This document shows, in pieces, positions 23,715-34,086 of a stretch of 64,000 bases of DNA; position 1 is the stretch's first letter; each line of letters starts with the position of its first letter. Made by a program: the position numbers and the translations under genes. The notes beneath the pieces were generated by a model. That model saw only the letters and a list, made by a program, of their open reading frames with translations, did not search any database and was not told the origin of the DNA. Origin of the DNA: Clitoria ternatea (Eukaryota; Streptophyta; Magnoliopsida; Fabales; Fabaceae); contig CM075670.1 of the NCBI GenBank assembly GCA_037962975.1, positions 87,237,501-87,301,500 on the forward strand, written 5' to 3'.

Positions 23715-24837
23715 GAAAGGCTCTTATGGCATTGCCATGACTCCTATTATGGAGGACACCATGGTGCCTCCCGAACAGCAGCAAAGGTTTTACAGAGTGG
23801 CTTTTATTGGCTGACTATTTTTCAGGATGCTAAAGTGTATGTGCAAAGGTGTGATAAATGTAAAAGGAGCGGAGGTCTCTCTGCTAAAGCTGGCATGCCT
23901 TTGACAAACATTTTAGTTATGGAATTATTTGATGTTTGGGGTATCAACTTTATGGGACCATTTCCAAAGTTGTTCTCCAATGAATATATACTTGTTGCTG
24001 TAGATTATGTCTCCAAGTGGGTGGAGGCAATCCCGACCAGAACCAATGATGCACATGTGGTGCTTAGGTTCATAAAGAAGAACATTTTCTCTAGGTTTGG
24101 AGTTCCGAGAGTCCTCATTAGTGATGGGGGATCATATTTTTGTAATAAAATAATGGAAAAAGCCCTGAGGCACTATGAGGTTTTGCATAAGGTATCTACT
24201 CCATACCATCCACAAACTTGTGGACAAGTTGAGCTTTCAAATAGAGAAATTAAAAGAATTTTAGAGAAAGTGGTCGGGAAATCCAGGAAAGATTGGTTGG
24301 TTAAATTAGATGATGCATTGTGGGCCTATAGGACAGCATTTAAAACTCCGATTGGCATGTCCCCGTATCAGTTAGTTTATGGTAAGGCTTGCCATCTCCC
24401 TGTGGAGTTAGAACATAAAGCATGGTGGGCCACAAAGCTATTAAATCTGGATTTCGACCAATCTCAGGAGGAAAGAGTTCTGAAACTCCATGAACTTGAG
24501 GAGTTCCGACTCAAAGCTTATCAGAGTGCCTCCATTTATAAAGAGAAAACTAAGAGGTGGCATATAAGTGGATAAATAAAAAAGAGTTTCAAAAGAGTTT
24601 CAAAAGGGCGATAAAGTCTTGTTGTTCAATTCCCGATTAAGACTCTTTCCTGGAAAGCTTAGATCTAAGTGGTCGGGACCTTTTATTGTAAATGAGGTCT
24701 TTCCTCATGGTGCAATCGAATTGAAAGACCCGACCACCGAGAGAACTTTTAAAGTGAATGGCCAACGACTCAAACTCTACTTTAGAGGAGAGTTTGATAG
24801 GCAGAAAACCTCCATACTGCTGCAGGCATCTTCTTAG
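23715..24837 (+). pseudogene. Element B integrase (frameshifted, catalytic change)
   Basis: The zinc-binding HCHDS and CDKCKRSGG parts lie at 23725-23870. The core is open at 23835-24575. The first catalytic aspartate, expected in the WGIDFMGP-type motif of this lineage, is asparagine (WGINFMGP), a single G-to-A change. The second acid (LISDGG) and third ([10 protein letters not shown]) are present. Near 24560-24605 a one-base loss and an 11-bp tandem duplication (AAAGAGTTTCA twice) shift the frame. The C-terminal domain (LFNSRLRLFPGKLRSKWSGP) then reads on in another frame to 24837. Integrase would insert the cDNA; this copy is dead on two counts. Confidence 0.85.
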
Positions 24838-24928
24838 ATGCCAGAAGGTCAAGCTAGTGACCTTAAAGAAGCGCTCTAGGGAGGCAGCCCTACGTTCCGA
24901 GTGTTATATTCTGTAAATTTGGAGTCGA

Positions 24929-24964
<36 letters not shown>

Positions 24965-25055
24965 TAATGTTTGAATAAAATTTGTGAAGTTTTAAATAAG
25001 GGTTCGGTGATCAGATTTCATCCATTCCTTGGTTCGAATTAGAATCAGTATTTGG
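24838..25055 (+). other. B post-integrase spacer with an AT dinucleotide run
   Basis: Non-coding. Contains an uninterrupted AT dinucleotide tract at about 24932-24961. No gene seen. Confidence 0.6.
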
Positions 25056-26412
25056 TTCTCTTGAGCGAATTTACTTACGCTCAAGCGTAATTCTTTCTCG
25101 GTTAAACATGAATGGAGTCCGATTCGGATTCTTCCATTCCGCTCAGGCGAAACATTTTTAGCTTAGGCGAGAAGCTTCTGCTATTGATTCACGCTTAAGC
25201 GGTTACTTAATGAGCTTGAGCGAGAGTGGCATACTCGGGTCACTGTTACTCATTCTTAACCCTTTTCCTGACTGAAAACTCTTTACTCGTCATTCTTCAA
25301 TAAACCCCCAATTTTGATGTTGAATAAAAAGGGAGACTTTAATAAATGAATTCTGATCGTTGATTTAATGAACGGGTCAGATGGTGAAGGGTGACTTGTT
25401 CCAGTCGGCCCTTTTATCACTCGGTCCCTCATTTCATTCACTCGGTCAGTCATTCAATCTTTCACTCAATTCCCTCACTCCGCACTTGGTCTGTCAGCTT
25501 CTTTGTCCGACCCCTGTCTCATCCCTTTCACTCGGTCACGCTTCCATTCGTTCCCTCATACACTTTCATTGTCCCTCGATCCATCATCCAATTGTTATCT
25601 CTTCCACTCGTTCTTTCATACACTCTTCCAATCGTTGTTTATTTTACTTGTGTGTTCTTCCACTCATTCTTTCTTTCACTCGGCCTTACTTTCATTCGTT
25701 CTTTCTCCCACTCGCTTTTCTGTTCACTCGTATCTCACTGCAGTTGTTCACTCGTCCATTCATTGTCACACTCGTCTCTCATGCACTCTACTTCATTCAT
25801 TCATTCTTTCACTCGTTCTTGTATCCATTCGTCCTTCATTCACTTAGGATCAATTCCATTCAGTATTTTATTCACTCGTTTTTTCAATTTACCTGATTTC
25901 TTATTTTTTTTCGTTCCTTCACCCATCTCTCCGAAATTTTCCCATTCACTCGTTTTTCACCCACTCGGTGTTCCCATCAGTCATTTCCTTTTATTTTTCA
26001 GTTTCTCGTATGATTCTGTCATTCTCTCATCTACTCGGCCGACCTCTTTCTCGATTTTGGTTCACTCGGGATCTTGTTCATTCATTCACGTGTCGTTATT
26101 CCATTTGTTCTTCCACTCACTCTTGTATTTACTCATGCCCTTCATCCGGTCGGTATATCTTTCACTTGTCCCATTTACTCAGAATTTGTTTTCATTCGTT
26201 CTTTTTTTCATTTGTTCTTTCTTCCACTCGTTCTTTTTCATCCATCCTCATTGTCACTCGTCTTTCTTATAGCCACTCGGTCACTCTTTCACCATTTCAT
26301 TCCCGCACTCTATCTTTATTTCATTCGTCCTTGCACTCGATGTTTTGTTCATTCAACACTTGGTATTTCTTTCTTAGTCTTACTCAGTTTTTCATCTATT
26401 CATTATATGAGC
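25056..26412 (+). repeat. B internal motif region: palindromes then a CACTCG-rich array
   Basis: From 25056 to 25225 there are TCGC-YYRR-GCGA-type words (GCTCAAGCG, CGCTCAGGCGAA, GCTTAGGCGAGAA, GCTTGAGCGAGAG). From about 25395 to 26412 the sequence is a pyrimidine-rich, irregular repeat of the word (T)TCACTCG followed by G or T and TTC-rich filler, recurring every 10-40 bp. Stops are rare in the plus frames because of composition, which gives overlapping open frames of 114-293 codons in all three frames. No frame has a recognisable domain and all share the same Ser/His/Phe-rich repeat character, so I do not call a gene. The word is the complement of the CCGAGTGA word in B's own LTRs. Confidence 0.75.
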
Positions 26413-26580
26413 CGAGCAAGTGTGCTTTATTGAATACCATATTTCCTTAAAAAGTAAATAAATAATATATATAAAAAAATAATAAAAATAAAATAAAATA
26501 ATAATAAATAATATTTAAATAAAAAAAATAAAACAAAATGAAATAACAATAAATAAAAATAATAAAGGAAAATGGAGCGT
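26413..26580 (+). repeat. A/T low-complexity tract
   Basis: About 120 bp of AAT/AAATA-type sequence (26450-26570) separating the CACTCG array from the promoter-like segment of the extra ORF. Confidence 0.7.
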
Positions 26581-26635
26581 TGGCACGCCAACAATTCAGC
26601 ATACTTACGCGTTTCTCAGGTAGTGAATTCGACAC

Positions 26636-26643
26636 TATAAATA
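26636..26643 (+). promoter_or_regulatory. Candidate internal promoter (TATA box) of B's extra ORF
   Basis: TATAAATA followed by CCCCCTCAG and, about 25 bp on, an ACAAACCCTAATTCC-type leader typical of plant transcription starts. It stands alone upstream of the 3' ORF, 280 bp before its ATG, and more than 5 kb from either LTR promoter. Promoter activity is inference. Confidence 0.5.
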
Positions 26644-26727
26644 CCCCCTCAGTGTACAAACCCTAATTCCTACGCTGAAACTTGGGTTCTTGAAGACGAA
26701 AAGGCACATTTGTAATTCCTGAGAAAG

Positions 26728-26881
26728 GTACCATCTTTTCTTTTAACTCTTTCAATTTTTAGTTAAATAATTCGTGTTGTATTGTTTCATTGTAAAAATT
26801 TCTTCCATTGTTCATAGCCATTTGTCTTACATTTTTTTCGTTTGCTGTGATTTTTGGTTTTTGTTACTTGTATTCATTTAG
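26728..26881 (+). other. Candidate 5'-leader intron of B's extra ORF
   Basis: The donor GAGAAAG/GTACCA at 26727/26728 and the acceptor TATTCATTTAG ending at 26881, preceded by a T-rich tract, would define a 154-nt intron ending 34 nt before the first ATG. The T-rich, stop-rich content and the absence of an ATG between the TATA box and 26916 fit a spliced leader. An alternative acceptor exists at about 26816. Prediction only. Confidence 0.4.
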
Positions 26882-26915
26882 GCTGTTTATTACCATCATT
26901 TTAAAATCATTCACT

Positions 26916-28220
26916 ATGAAAAGGAGATCTCAAAGATTTCTGCAGAAACCTACACAGAGCTCTGCAGAGGGAAATGAGATGAAAAACAAAAGAGGAAAAG
27001 AAAAAGAAGTGGTGACGGTTGAAATTCCTGATTCTCCATCTCATGAATCAAGCCCAAGTCCAGCTGCGAGGACAGAATCTCCGGTGAACAGATGTTATGA
27101 TGGGCTTAGGTTTCGAGGTGCGAAGGCTGCCCAGGAATATGAAAAGAAATCCAAAACCAGGGGAGTCATAAGGGACAGAGCTCTTGTCCTTGAAGGAGAC
27201 AAATGTGCTGATGATGCTGTCCAAGCTGCCATGATTCAAAGAGGCTGGCAGTTTTTCAACGAAAATTTAGGCCATGGATACCAGGAACTCACCCGAGAGT
27301 TCTATGCTAACCTCAGAACCCACTCAAGAGAAGACGACTTTCCTTTTTCTTCCTTCCTGAGAGGAGTCAACATTCCTTTAACTGGTGACATCCTGAACAA
27401 GCTTCTGAAAGTACCAATTCTGGAGGAGGAAGGATGCCAGTACACGTGAAAAGTTGATATTTTTCATCGGGCAGAGAATGCAAATTTGAGGAAAGATATA
27501 TTAAAAGAATGTTGTCAACAAGGCGCTGCTTATCTGACAAGGGCTGATGGTCGACCAAAGAGTGTCAAGAAGAATTCTCTGAACCATCTTCCACTGTTGT
27601 GGTGCCATTATATCCTCTCATCTCTACAACCAGTGATGCATGCAACAGAAATCACCATTAAAAGGTTGGTATTGATTTTCTGCCTGATGAAGGGTTGGCA
27701 TGTGAATCTCGGTGAGCTGATCTTAGAAGAAATGATGAAAAACCTGGACAAGAATCTTCAACTGCCATATTGCTCGGTTATCACCTTGCTAGCTCAAAGG
27801 TATCAGGCTAAGGTCAACTATGCTGAGTTGACGAAGGTCAAGCCTGAAAGAGTGATGGATAAGCAGTGGGTGATAAGCCATGTTGATAATTTTGTGCCCA
27901 AAGAGCCCAAGCGTCCCAGGCAATCAGCAGGAGCCGGTTCTTCTTCTTCTTCTGACATTTCTATGGTGTTGCAGGAATTACAGGTCATGAAGAAGATGCA
28001 ACTTGGAATCTATGATCGGGTCTTGAACCACGATCTCATGCTCAGGAAGATTGCCACCAGATTGAGGGTAAAACACACAGCAGAAATAGGAGCCCCACCT
28101 GACAGAGATGCATGGTTGGCCTCCATTGGATTCACTATTCCCTCTGAGGACGTACCCCTGGCAGCTGACCTCCCACCATCTTCGGAGCAGAACGAAGAGA
28201 ATGAAGATCAGGATGATTGA
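26916..28220 (+). pseudogene. B extra 3' ORF: putative plant transposon protein (env position)
   Basis: The first ATG is 26916. 434 codons in one frame are interrupted by a single TGA at 27447 (codon 178). The N-terminus is basic and Ser/Pro-rich (KRRSQRFLQK). A region with RFRGAKAAQEYE, then RGWQFFNENLG, LTREFYANL, SFLRGVNIPLTGDIL and, after the stop, LWCHYILSSLQP and KRLVLIFCLMKGWHVNLGE, matches what I know as the putative plant transposon protein family found after integrase in Athila/Calypso-like elements. The C-terminus has a serine run and an acidic tail. I see no signal peptide or transmembrane helix, so calling it an envelope protein is not supported. It has a candidate TATA box and leader intron upstream. 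Function unknown. Confidence 0.7.
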
Positions 28221-29718
28221 TTTATTGCTCTGTATTTTTATTATGCTATTTTTATGTAATGACTTGACTTTATTTTAAAATTTTTCTGAACAATGAATAT
28301 TTTCTTGTGGTTGTAATGAAATTTTATGTCTTTATTAATTTGTTGTTAGTATTTAGTTTTTTATTTTTGTTTCTTCTCAATTGTATCGGTAAATCCATGC
28401 ATGCCAGTCCGAGTAATTGCTTTCCAGGCACTGCCCGTCAGGTAAAAGGGAAGTATTTTATTACTCCGACTCCTTAATTGATATTCTGACTTATTAATTG
28501 ATAAAATATGTTTATTGTGTTTAATTTCAAATCCATCTTAATAATTTAAAGTTTGCTGATTCTTAGGCTTTAGTCGGATAAATTAATTGATCGGCTTTGC
28601 TTGATTCATGATCTCTGCCCATAACTATTTTTCATCATTAATTAATTGTCTAGTCGGTATGCTAGTGAGCAATCTGACTTATAATCTTGCATTAAGTTTG
28701 GGGACATGACTGACTGATTGCATATTAATTCTTAGCTTTTGAGCCTGTATTATTCTTTTCCGAGTGAGCCTGTATGCTAGTTAGTGAGACAGAATTTGCT
28801 TCAGTGCTTGCTAATTGACTGTATGCCAGCCAATCGGAAATGATGAAGGCCTTCTTTGTTAAATTAGCCAGGGCCAAAAATTAGCCATCCTAATATTATT
28901 AAATTATCCTTTGACCCAATAATTATGTTTGAGCATGAGACCCTTTTATTCTGTTTATTCACCTAACATTACAAGCCTAAATATCTAAGAAAAACCGACT
29001 GAATTTACCCCTGGATGTTCCACTGATGAATTGCTCAGTCTTACTTATTGCTAGGGACTAGCAAGTTCTAAGTTTGGGGATGAAGAGTGTGCCTAACAGC
29101 AATTAAAGACACACTCCGACCTTGGTTATAGATGAATAACTAGAGAAATGAAGGGAGAAATAGAAAAGCCGAGAAGAAAAATGAAAAAAAAATCAGCAAG
29201 GAAAAAAGAAGGTGCAAAGCACCGCAAGTTGTTAAGTTATCATTCACTCGGAAAATAAGGGAGCTTGCTAAGTAGAGGCAATTAAGTTAAAATTGAGGCA
29301 AGGCATCAGTGGATACATCTTGTAACCCGTCACTGACTCGGAAAAACAATAATAGAGCCTGTAGCCCAGCCTCATTATAAGCTTAAAAAGCCCTTACTGA
29401 TCCGAAATTGCTGGCATATGTCATGATGTTTAGAACTGTTGCAAGTCTATGTTAATCTAACAAAGATGCAGGTGATGAGTGCATATTGCTTAACCTATAC
29501 ACCGAGAGAAGAGTGAAACACCAATCCAGTGAGGAAAGTATCACCATCTTGTTTCCCAAAGGAGGTGTAAGTTATTATATTTTCAGAAATTGCGAAAAGA
29601 AAGCATGGTCGGTATTCAATAATTATAGTATGAATTAAGTTAGGGAAAGGTTGATTGTTTTGAATAACAGCTTGTTAGTTAATTAATCTGAGTATTTGCT
29701 TGAGGACAAGCAAGTTTT
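28221..29718 (+). other. B 3' non-coding region with repeated PPT-like motifs
   Basis: About 1.5 kb without a gene. AAGTTTGGGG occurs at 28694-28703 and 29080-29089, and again as the terminal PPT at 29719. A CTAGGGACTAGCAAGTTC / TTGAGGACAAGCAAGTTT phrase precedes the last two. Scattered CACTCGG and CCGAGTGA words also occur. Confidence 0.65.
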
Positions 29719-29731
29719 AAGTTTGGGGATG
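29719..29731 (+). other. Polypurine tract of B
   Basis: AAGTTTGGGGATG immediately before the 3' LTR start TGATAAG. The GTTTGGGG core with TGATAAG is the usual PPT/LTR junction of Athila-like elements. Confidence 0.8.
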
Positions 29732-31481
29732 TGATAAGTCTTGAAAAGACTTAATTATTTGACCTTTTATTTAACATAATTCATTAATTATTGTTTAGTT
29801 TGGCGTCATTATTTAATAAATAGTTAACAATTCATATTTTATTTATTTATTTTAAAAGTGCTTTATTTATGTAAGAAAATGATTAAAAAATATTAATTAG
29901 TTAAGAGTTTATGATTATTTATAATTTCACTAAGCAGCCAGCGTACAAATGTTAGGCAGTTATGTGTTTATTGGTGCAGGAACAGGGCACGCTCAAGCTA
30001 AGAAGGAAAATCCGAGTGAAATTCCAAAAAGCCGAGTGAGATTTCACAAATTCGAGTGAAACTCCAAAAGTCCGACTGGGAAATGCTTCAAGACACCGAC
30101 TAAAAAAGGGAATAGAATACCATATGAAGAACCTGAGCGAGACTTTAAAAGCACCGATTGAAAAATACGTCAACTTCAGAATGCTGATTGAATAATCCAT
30201 AACGCTCAAGCGAGCAAACTCACGCTCAAGCGTGACTCCAAAATATCACCCTCGCCCAAGCTTCTCCATCACGCTTAAGCAAGAAAGCGATACTGCAGTG
30301 CATATTTCGAGCTCGCTCAAGCGAGAGCCTTTTACACTCAAGCGAGAACCCTTCACGCTCAAGCGTGAAGGCAAGTTATTTAAACACTGACTGTTCCCTC
30401 CAAAAACATACTCGGCACCAGTGTTGTTTCCGCTGTCTTCTTTCCTACTTTTGTACCTTAGTAAGTTGTTAAGTGCTGAGCTGTGATTAGCTAATGCTGA
30501 ACTGTAATTTGTTAAGTGCTGAGCTGTAATTAGTTAGTTATTCCGTAATTATGTAACTAGTTAGTTAGTTTAATTATTAACTCAGCTTTCTTAATGATTA
30601 GTTAAGTTAGTTAGTTAGTTAGATGCCTATATATACTTGTACATACTCTATAACAAAAAAACACAACAGAGAACAGAGTACATAGAATACAATTCATTTT
30701 CCATTTCCAACCTCTCTCTAATTCCTTTCGCTCTCTAAACTCCCTCATCCATGTCTTTCCAAATTCCTTTGATAGAACCAATGTCGATGGATTTCTAAAT
30801 TCCTAAGGTTGGGATTGCGAAGGTTTGCAATGGAATCTTGAAGGTGTATTGAGGAAGTTGACTTCTAGATCCTGAGGAGAACGAGCTGAGGAGTGGATCT
30901 GCTTTGCTGGATTGACAAATCCAGATCTGATGAAGAACTTCACCAGTGAGGAATCATGGTTGAAGCTTAGGTAACTTCCAGCTTTCTAACTAATTCAGGC
31001 CTAGCAATTAGGTGAATAGTTAAAGTTCAACCTCCAATTTCGCATTAGTTTCTTATGTTAATTGAGCACTTAAGGGATTAAGGTTTGATGCATAGGAATT
31101 AGTGTTTTTCACCTAAGGAATTAGGGAATAACCACTTGCGGATTGTCCTCTTGATGTTTGAAGCTTGATTGAATCTCAATTGCATATTCTTGATGAAGTT
31201 GTAAACTGAATCAATCCTAACCTATCTTCTATCAATCGTATTTTATCCTTAACACTGTCTCTGAAAAATATAAAAACTTAGAAAGTATAAAATCAACAAA
31301 AACCGAATGAATCTTTTGATCATTCTTTTGGTTCAGCTTGTATCTGTCCAAGATTGAGGTACTTACCACAATCCCTGTGGGACGATCAAATATAATACAA
31401 TTTTAACGACTGGTGCGCTTGCCAAAGAATAAATCCTCTGAGAATTACACACCAAGTTAATGACTCGGAGATTTAGCATCA
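29732..31481 (+). repeat. 3' LTR of element B
   Basis: 1750 bp, partner of 12898-14600, with its own motif block (29988-30370), TATA box (30628-30635) and a roughly 43-bp extra segment near 30480-30522. Ends TTAGCATCA at A's pol. The chance open frame on the minus strand at 29952-30209 is not a gene. Confidence 0.9.
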
Positions 31482-31486
31482 CCTAA

Positions 31487-32440
31487 CTGACTAAGAAGGA
31501 GTATCAGTTTGTGTGGACCGAGGTGTGCAAATTAAGCTTTCAAACTCTGAAATGGTGTTTGACTACTACATTAGTACTTACATTACCAAATATAACCAGA
31601 GAATTTGTGGTGTATTGTGATGCATCAAAATTTGGCTTAGGATGTGTATTGATGTAGGATGATAAAGTGATTGCTTATGCTTCAAGACAATTGAGACCAT
31701 ACGAGCAAACTTACCCAACACATGACCTTAAACTTGCGGTGGTGGTGTTTGCATTGAAGATATGGCATCATTATTTGTATGGTTCCCGTTTTATAGTATT
31801 CAGTGACCATAAAAGTTTGAAATACTTGTTAGATCAAAAGGAATTGAATATGAGGCAAAGAAGATGGGTTGAGTACTTGAAAGATTAAGATTTTGATTTG
31901 AGATATCATCCTGACAAGGCAAATTTTGTTGTTGATGCCTTGAGTAGGAAAGTTTTGCATGTAGCCTCTTTGATGGTGAAGGAGCAAGAATTGTTAGAAG
32001 ATTTCCGTGATATAAACATCGGGGTTATTATGAAAGCTCTGGATCAGATGGTTGTGGGAATGTTGAAAATTTCAAATGAATTCCTGGAATCATTGGTGGC
32101 GGCCCAAGAACATGATGAAGAGTTATTGAGGTTACTTGATACCTAAGCTAGGGGCAAAAAGATGAATTTAGCAAAGGGACGTGATGGTATCTGGCGATTT
32201 AAAAATCGTGTTATTGTGCCTACTGATGGTGAGTTCAGGCAATTGGTATTGTCGAAAGCACATAAGAGTTCTTTGAGTATTCATCATGGTATTATGAAGA
32301 TGTATCATGATTTGAAGAATGAGTTTTGGTGGCCAGGTATGAAGAAGGCGATTACTGAATATGTAGCTTCATGTGTAGTGTGCCAGAAGTGTAAGGTTGA
32401 ACACTAGAGACCCCTTGGATTGCTCTAACCACCTGAGATT
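31487..32440 (+). pseudogene. Element A RNase H and integrase zinc domain (broken)
   Basis: Resumes A pol directly after B's target duplication, so the RT thumb and RNase H join in phase across the insertion. RNase H is recognisable by [28 protein letters not shown] and [13 protein letters not shown]. The tether with [16 protein letters not shown] follows. Next come the HHCC-type zinc region with HKSSLSIHHG and CVVCQKCKVEH, where a stop (TAG at 32405) interrupts. Further stops occur at about 31653, 31886 and 32144. Decayed but collinear with other Tekay-like elements. Confidence 0.85.
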
Positions 32441-33497
32441 TCAATAGGAAATAGGAGAACATTACGATGGATTTTGCATCTGGGTTGCCTTAAATATGTT
32501 TTGGTTGTAATGCTATATGGGTTATTGTTGACCGTTTGATTAAAAGTAAACATTTTGACTATGAACATGAAGTGGTCGTTGAAAAGATTGGCTAGATTGT
32601 ATATAGTGGAGATTGTGAGGCTTCATAGTGTGTCTTCAAGCATTATCTCAGATCGTGATCCTCGATTTACTTCTAGGTTTTGGGGAAGTTTGCACCAGGA
32701 ATTGGGTTCCAAATTAAGGCTAAGCTCAGCCTATCACCCACAGACCGATGGTCAATCAAAACCTATTATTCAGACCTTGGAAGATATGCTTTGTGCTTGT
32801 GTTTTGGAGTAAGGTGGTTCTTGGGAATGTTATCTGTCGTTGGTTGAGTTTGCATATAACAATAACTACCACAACAGTATTGGCATGACACCTTATGAGG
32901 CTTTGTATGGCAGGAGGTGTCGCACCCCTCTCTGTTGGAATGAAAATGGTGATGTTGTCCATTTGGGGCCTGAGTTGATTCAGAAAATGAACGATTAGGT
33001 TGCCATGATCTGTGAAAAGATGAAGATTGTTCAAGATCGCCAAAAAAGTTATTATGATAATCGGCATAGGCCGTTTTGAATTTCAAGTTAGAGATTGGGT
33101 ATTTTTGAGGGTTTCACCTACCAAGGGTATAGGTCGTGTGCTGAAAGGTCGTAAGCTTGATCCGAGGTATATTGGGCCCTATAAGATTATTGAGCGAATT
33201 GGGAATCTGGTGTATCGATTGGATTTACCTTTGACCAACATTCACAATGTGTTTCATGTATCACAATTAAGGGCTTATATTCTATATGACACGATGATTG
33301 TTCCTGAAGATTCCATAGAGTTGGAGGAAAACTTAACTATGGAAATGGTTCCTATTTGTATTGAAGAATATCAGACCAAGCATTTAAGGAGTAAGGATGT
33401 ACCCATGGTGAGAGTCAAGTGGCAAGACTTTAACGGAATATCTTGTACGTGGGAGTTAGAATCCAAAGTGAAGCGGTTATATCCCGATTTATTATGA
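32441..33497 (+). pseudogene. Element A integrase core and chromodomain (broken)
   Basis: The core is readable at 32555-32812 with IISDRDPRFTSRFW. The third catalytic residue, normally glutamate in the DGQSER motif, is lysine (DGQSKP), a single-base change that would abolish catalysis. After stops and a frameshift near 33070, the C-terminal part (33027-33497) reads through RDWVFLRVSPTKGIGR, GPYKIIERIG and FHVSQLR. It ends in a chromodomain-like segment, VPMVRVKWQDFNGISCTWEL, the hallmark of chromoviruses, which is thought to direct integration to particular chromatin. The stop at 33495 is followed by the PPT. Non-functional. Confidence 0.85.
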
Positions 33498-33526
33498 TAA
33501 GTTACGTTGATTTCGGGGGTGAAATC

Positions 33527-33545
33527 CTTTTTTAGGTGGAGTGGA
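33527..33545 (+). other. Polypurine tract of A
   Basis: Purine-rich GGTGGAGTGGA after a T run, abutting the second A LTR at 33546. Confidence 0.65.
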
Positions 33546-33734
33546 TGTAACATCCCATGTGTTTTTATGTTTAAAAGAATAAATAAATGTGTAAATAAGT
33601 TAAAAATATAATAATATGAGAATATGTGGCATTTTGCGTGATTTAGGAATAAAATTAAAGGGAATTTAAGGTTTCTGCCTAATGCGTAGCGTCCAACTGA
33701 CACGTAGCATCAGGTTGGAATTTTAAAGCTGATG
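33546..33734 (+). repeat. 3' LTR of element A, first part
   Basis: Starts TGTAACATCCCATG and aligns with 2282-2470 of the 5' LTR. Cut at 33734 by element G; the last five bases TGATG (33730-33734) are the left target duplication. Resumes at 63661. Confidence 0.9.
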
Positions 33735-34056
33735 TGGGACACCCCAAAAATCACAGTAAATTTTTCGCGTTTTTAGAAAATACCTGGATCTATAATAAGC
33801 CACTCTCATATATGAAGATATGAGAGGGTAAATTTAAAAGGATTAATTTTAAGAAAAGTTCCTCAATTAATTCAACGGAAGAAAAATTGCGTATGTTTAT
33901 AATTTATGAATGAGTTTAAGAAATCAACTATTTTGGGATTAATACGATCAGTTTTTATATCCCATAGCATTTACAATTTATTATGGAATAAAATCACAGT
34001 GTGGAAGAGAAGAAGAAACTGATAAATAACGTGTACAGGACCATCAGAGTCCCTCT

Positions 34057-34086
34057 CACTCAAGCGGACCCCGACTCGCTTGAGCG
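34057..34086. repeat. Inverted-repeat locus with spacer in orientation 1 (G 3' LTR)
   Basis: Left arm CACTCAAGCG (34057-34066), spacer GACCCCGACT (34067-34076), right arm CGCTTGAGCG (34077-34086). The arms are inverted repeats sharing CTCAAGCG / CGCTTGAG. The partner locus at 52451-52480 has the exact reverse complement of the spacer between equivalent arms. Confidence 0.9.

Larger units (their letters stand above)
12898..31481 (+). mobile_element. Element B: Athila/Calypso-like Ty3/gypsy element inserted in A pol
   Basis: Starts TGATAAGTCTTG and ends TTAGCATCA. The target duplication reads CCCAG (12893-12897) on the left and CCTAA (31482-31486) on the right, two transitions apart. Order: 5' LTR, tRNA-Asp PBS, gag, protease, RT, RNase H, integrase, a long non-coding stretch, an extra 3' ORF, PPT, 3' LTR. 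That order, the tRNA-Asp PBS and the post-integrase ORF fit the Athila/Calypso lineage. Without C and its duplication it is about 13.9 kb. Coding frames carry isolated stops and a few frameshifts. It hosts element C at the gag/protease junction. Confidence 0.9.

Noticed and set aside
25381..26450. Overlapping open frames of 114-293 codons in all three plus frames
   Set aside because: They arise from the stop-poor CACTCG/TTC repeat. All have the same Ser/His/Phe-rich composition and none has a domain or a sensible start context.
26916..28220. Envelope protein
   Set aside because: Position fits env-like ORFs, but no signal peptide, cleavage site or transmembrane helix is visible; the sequence fits the putative plant transposon protein family better.
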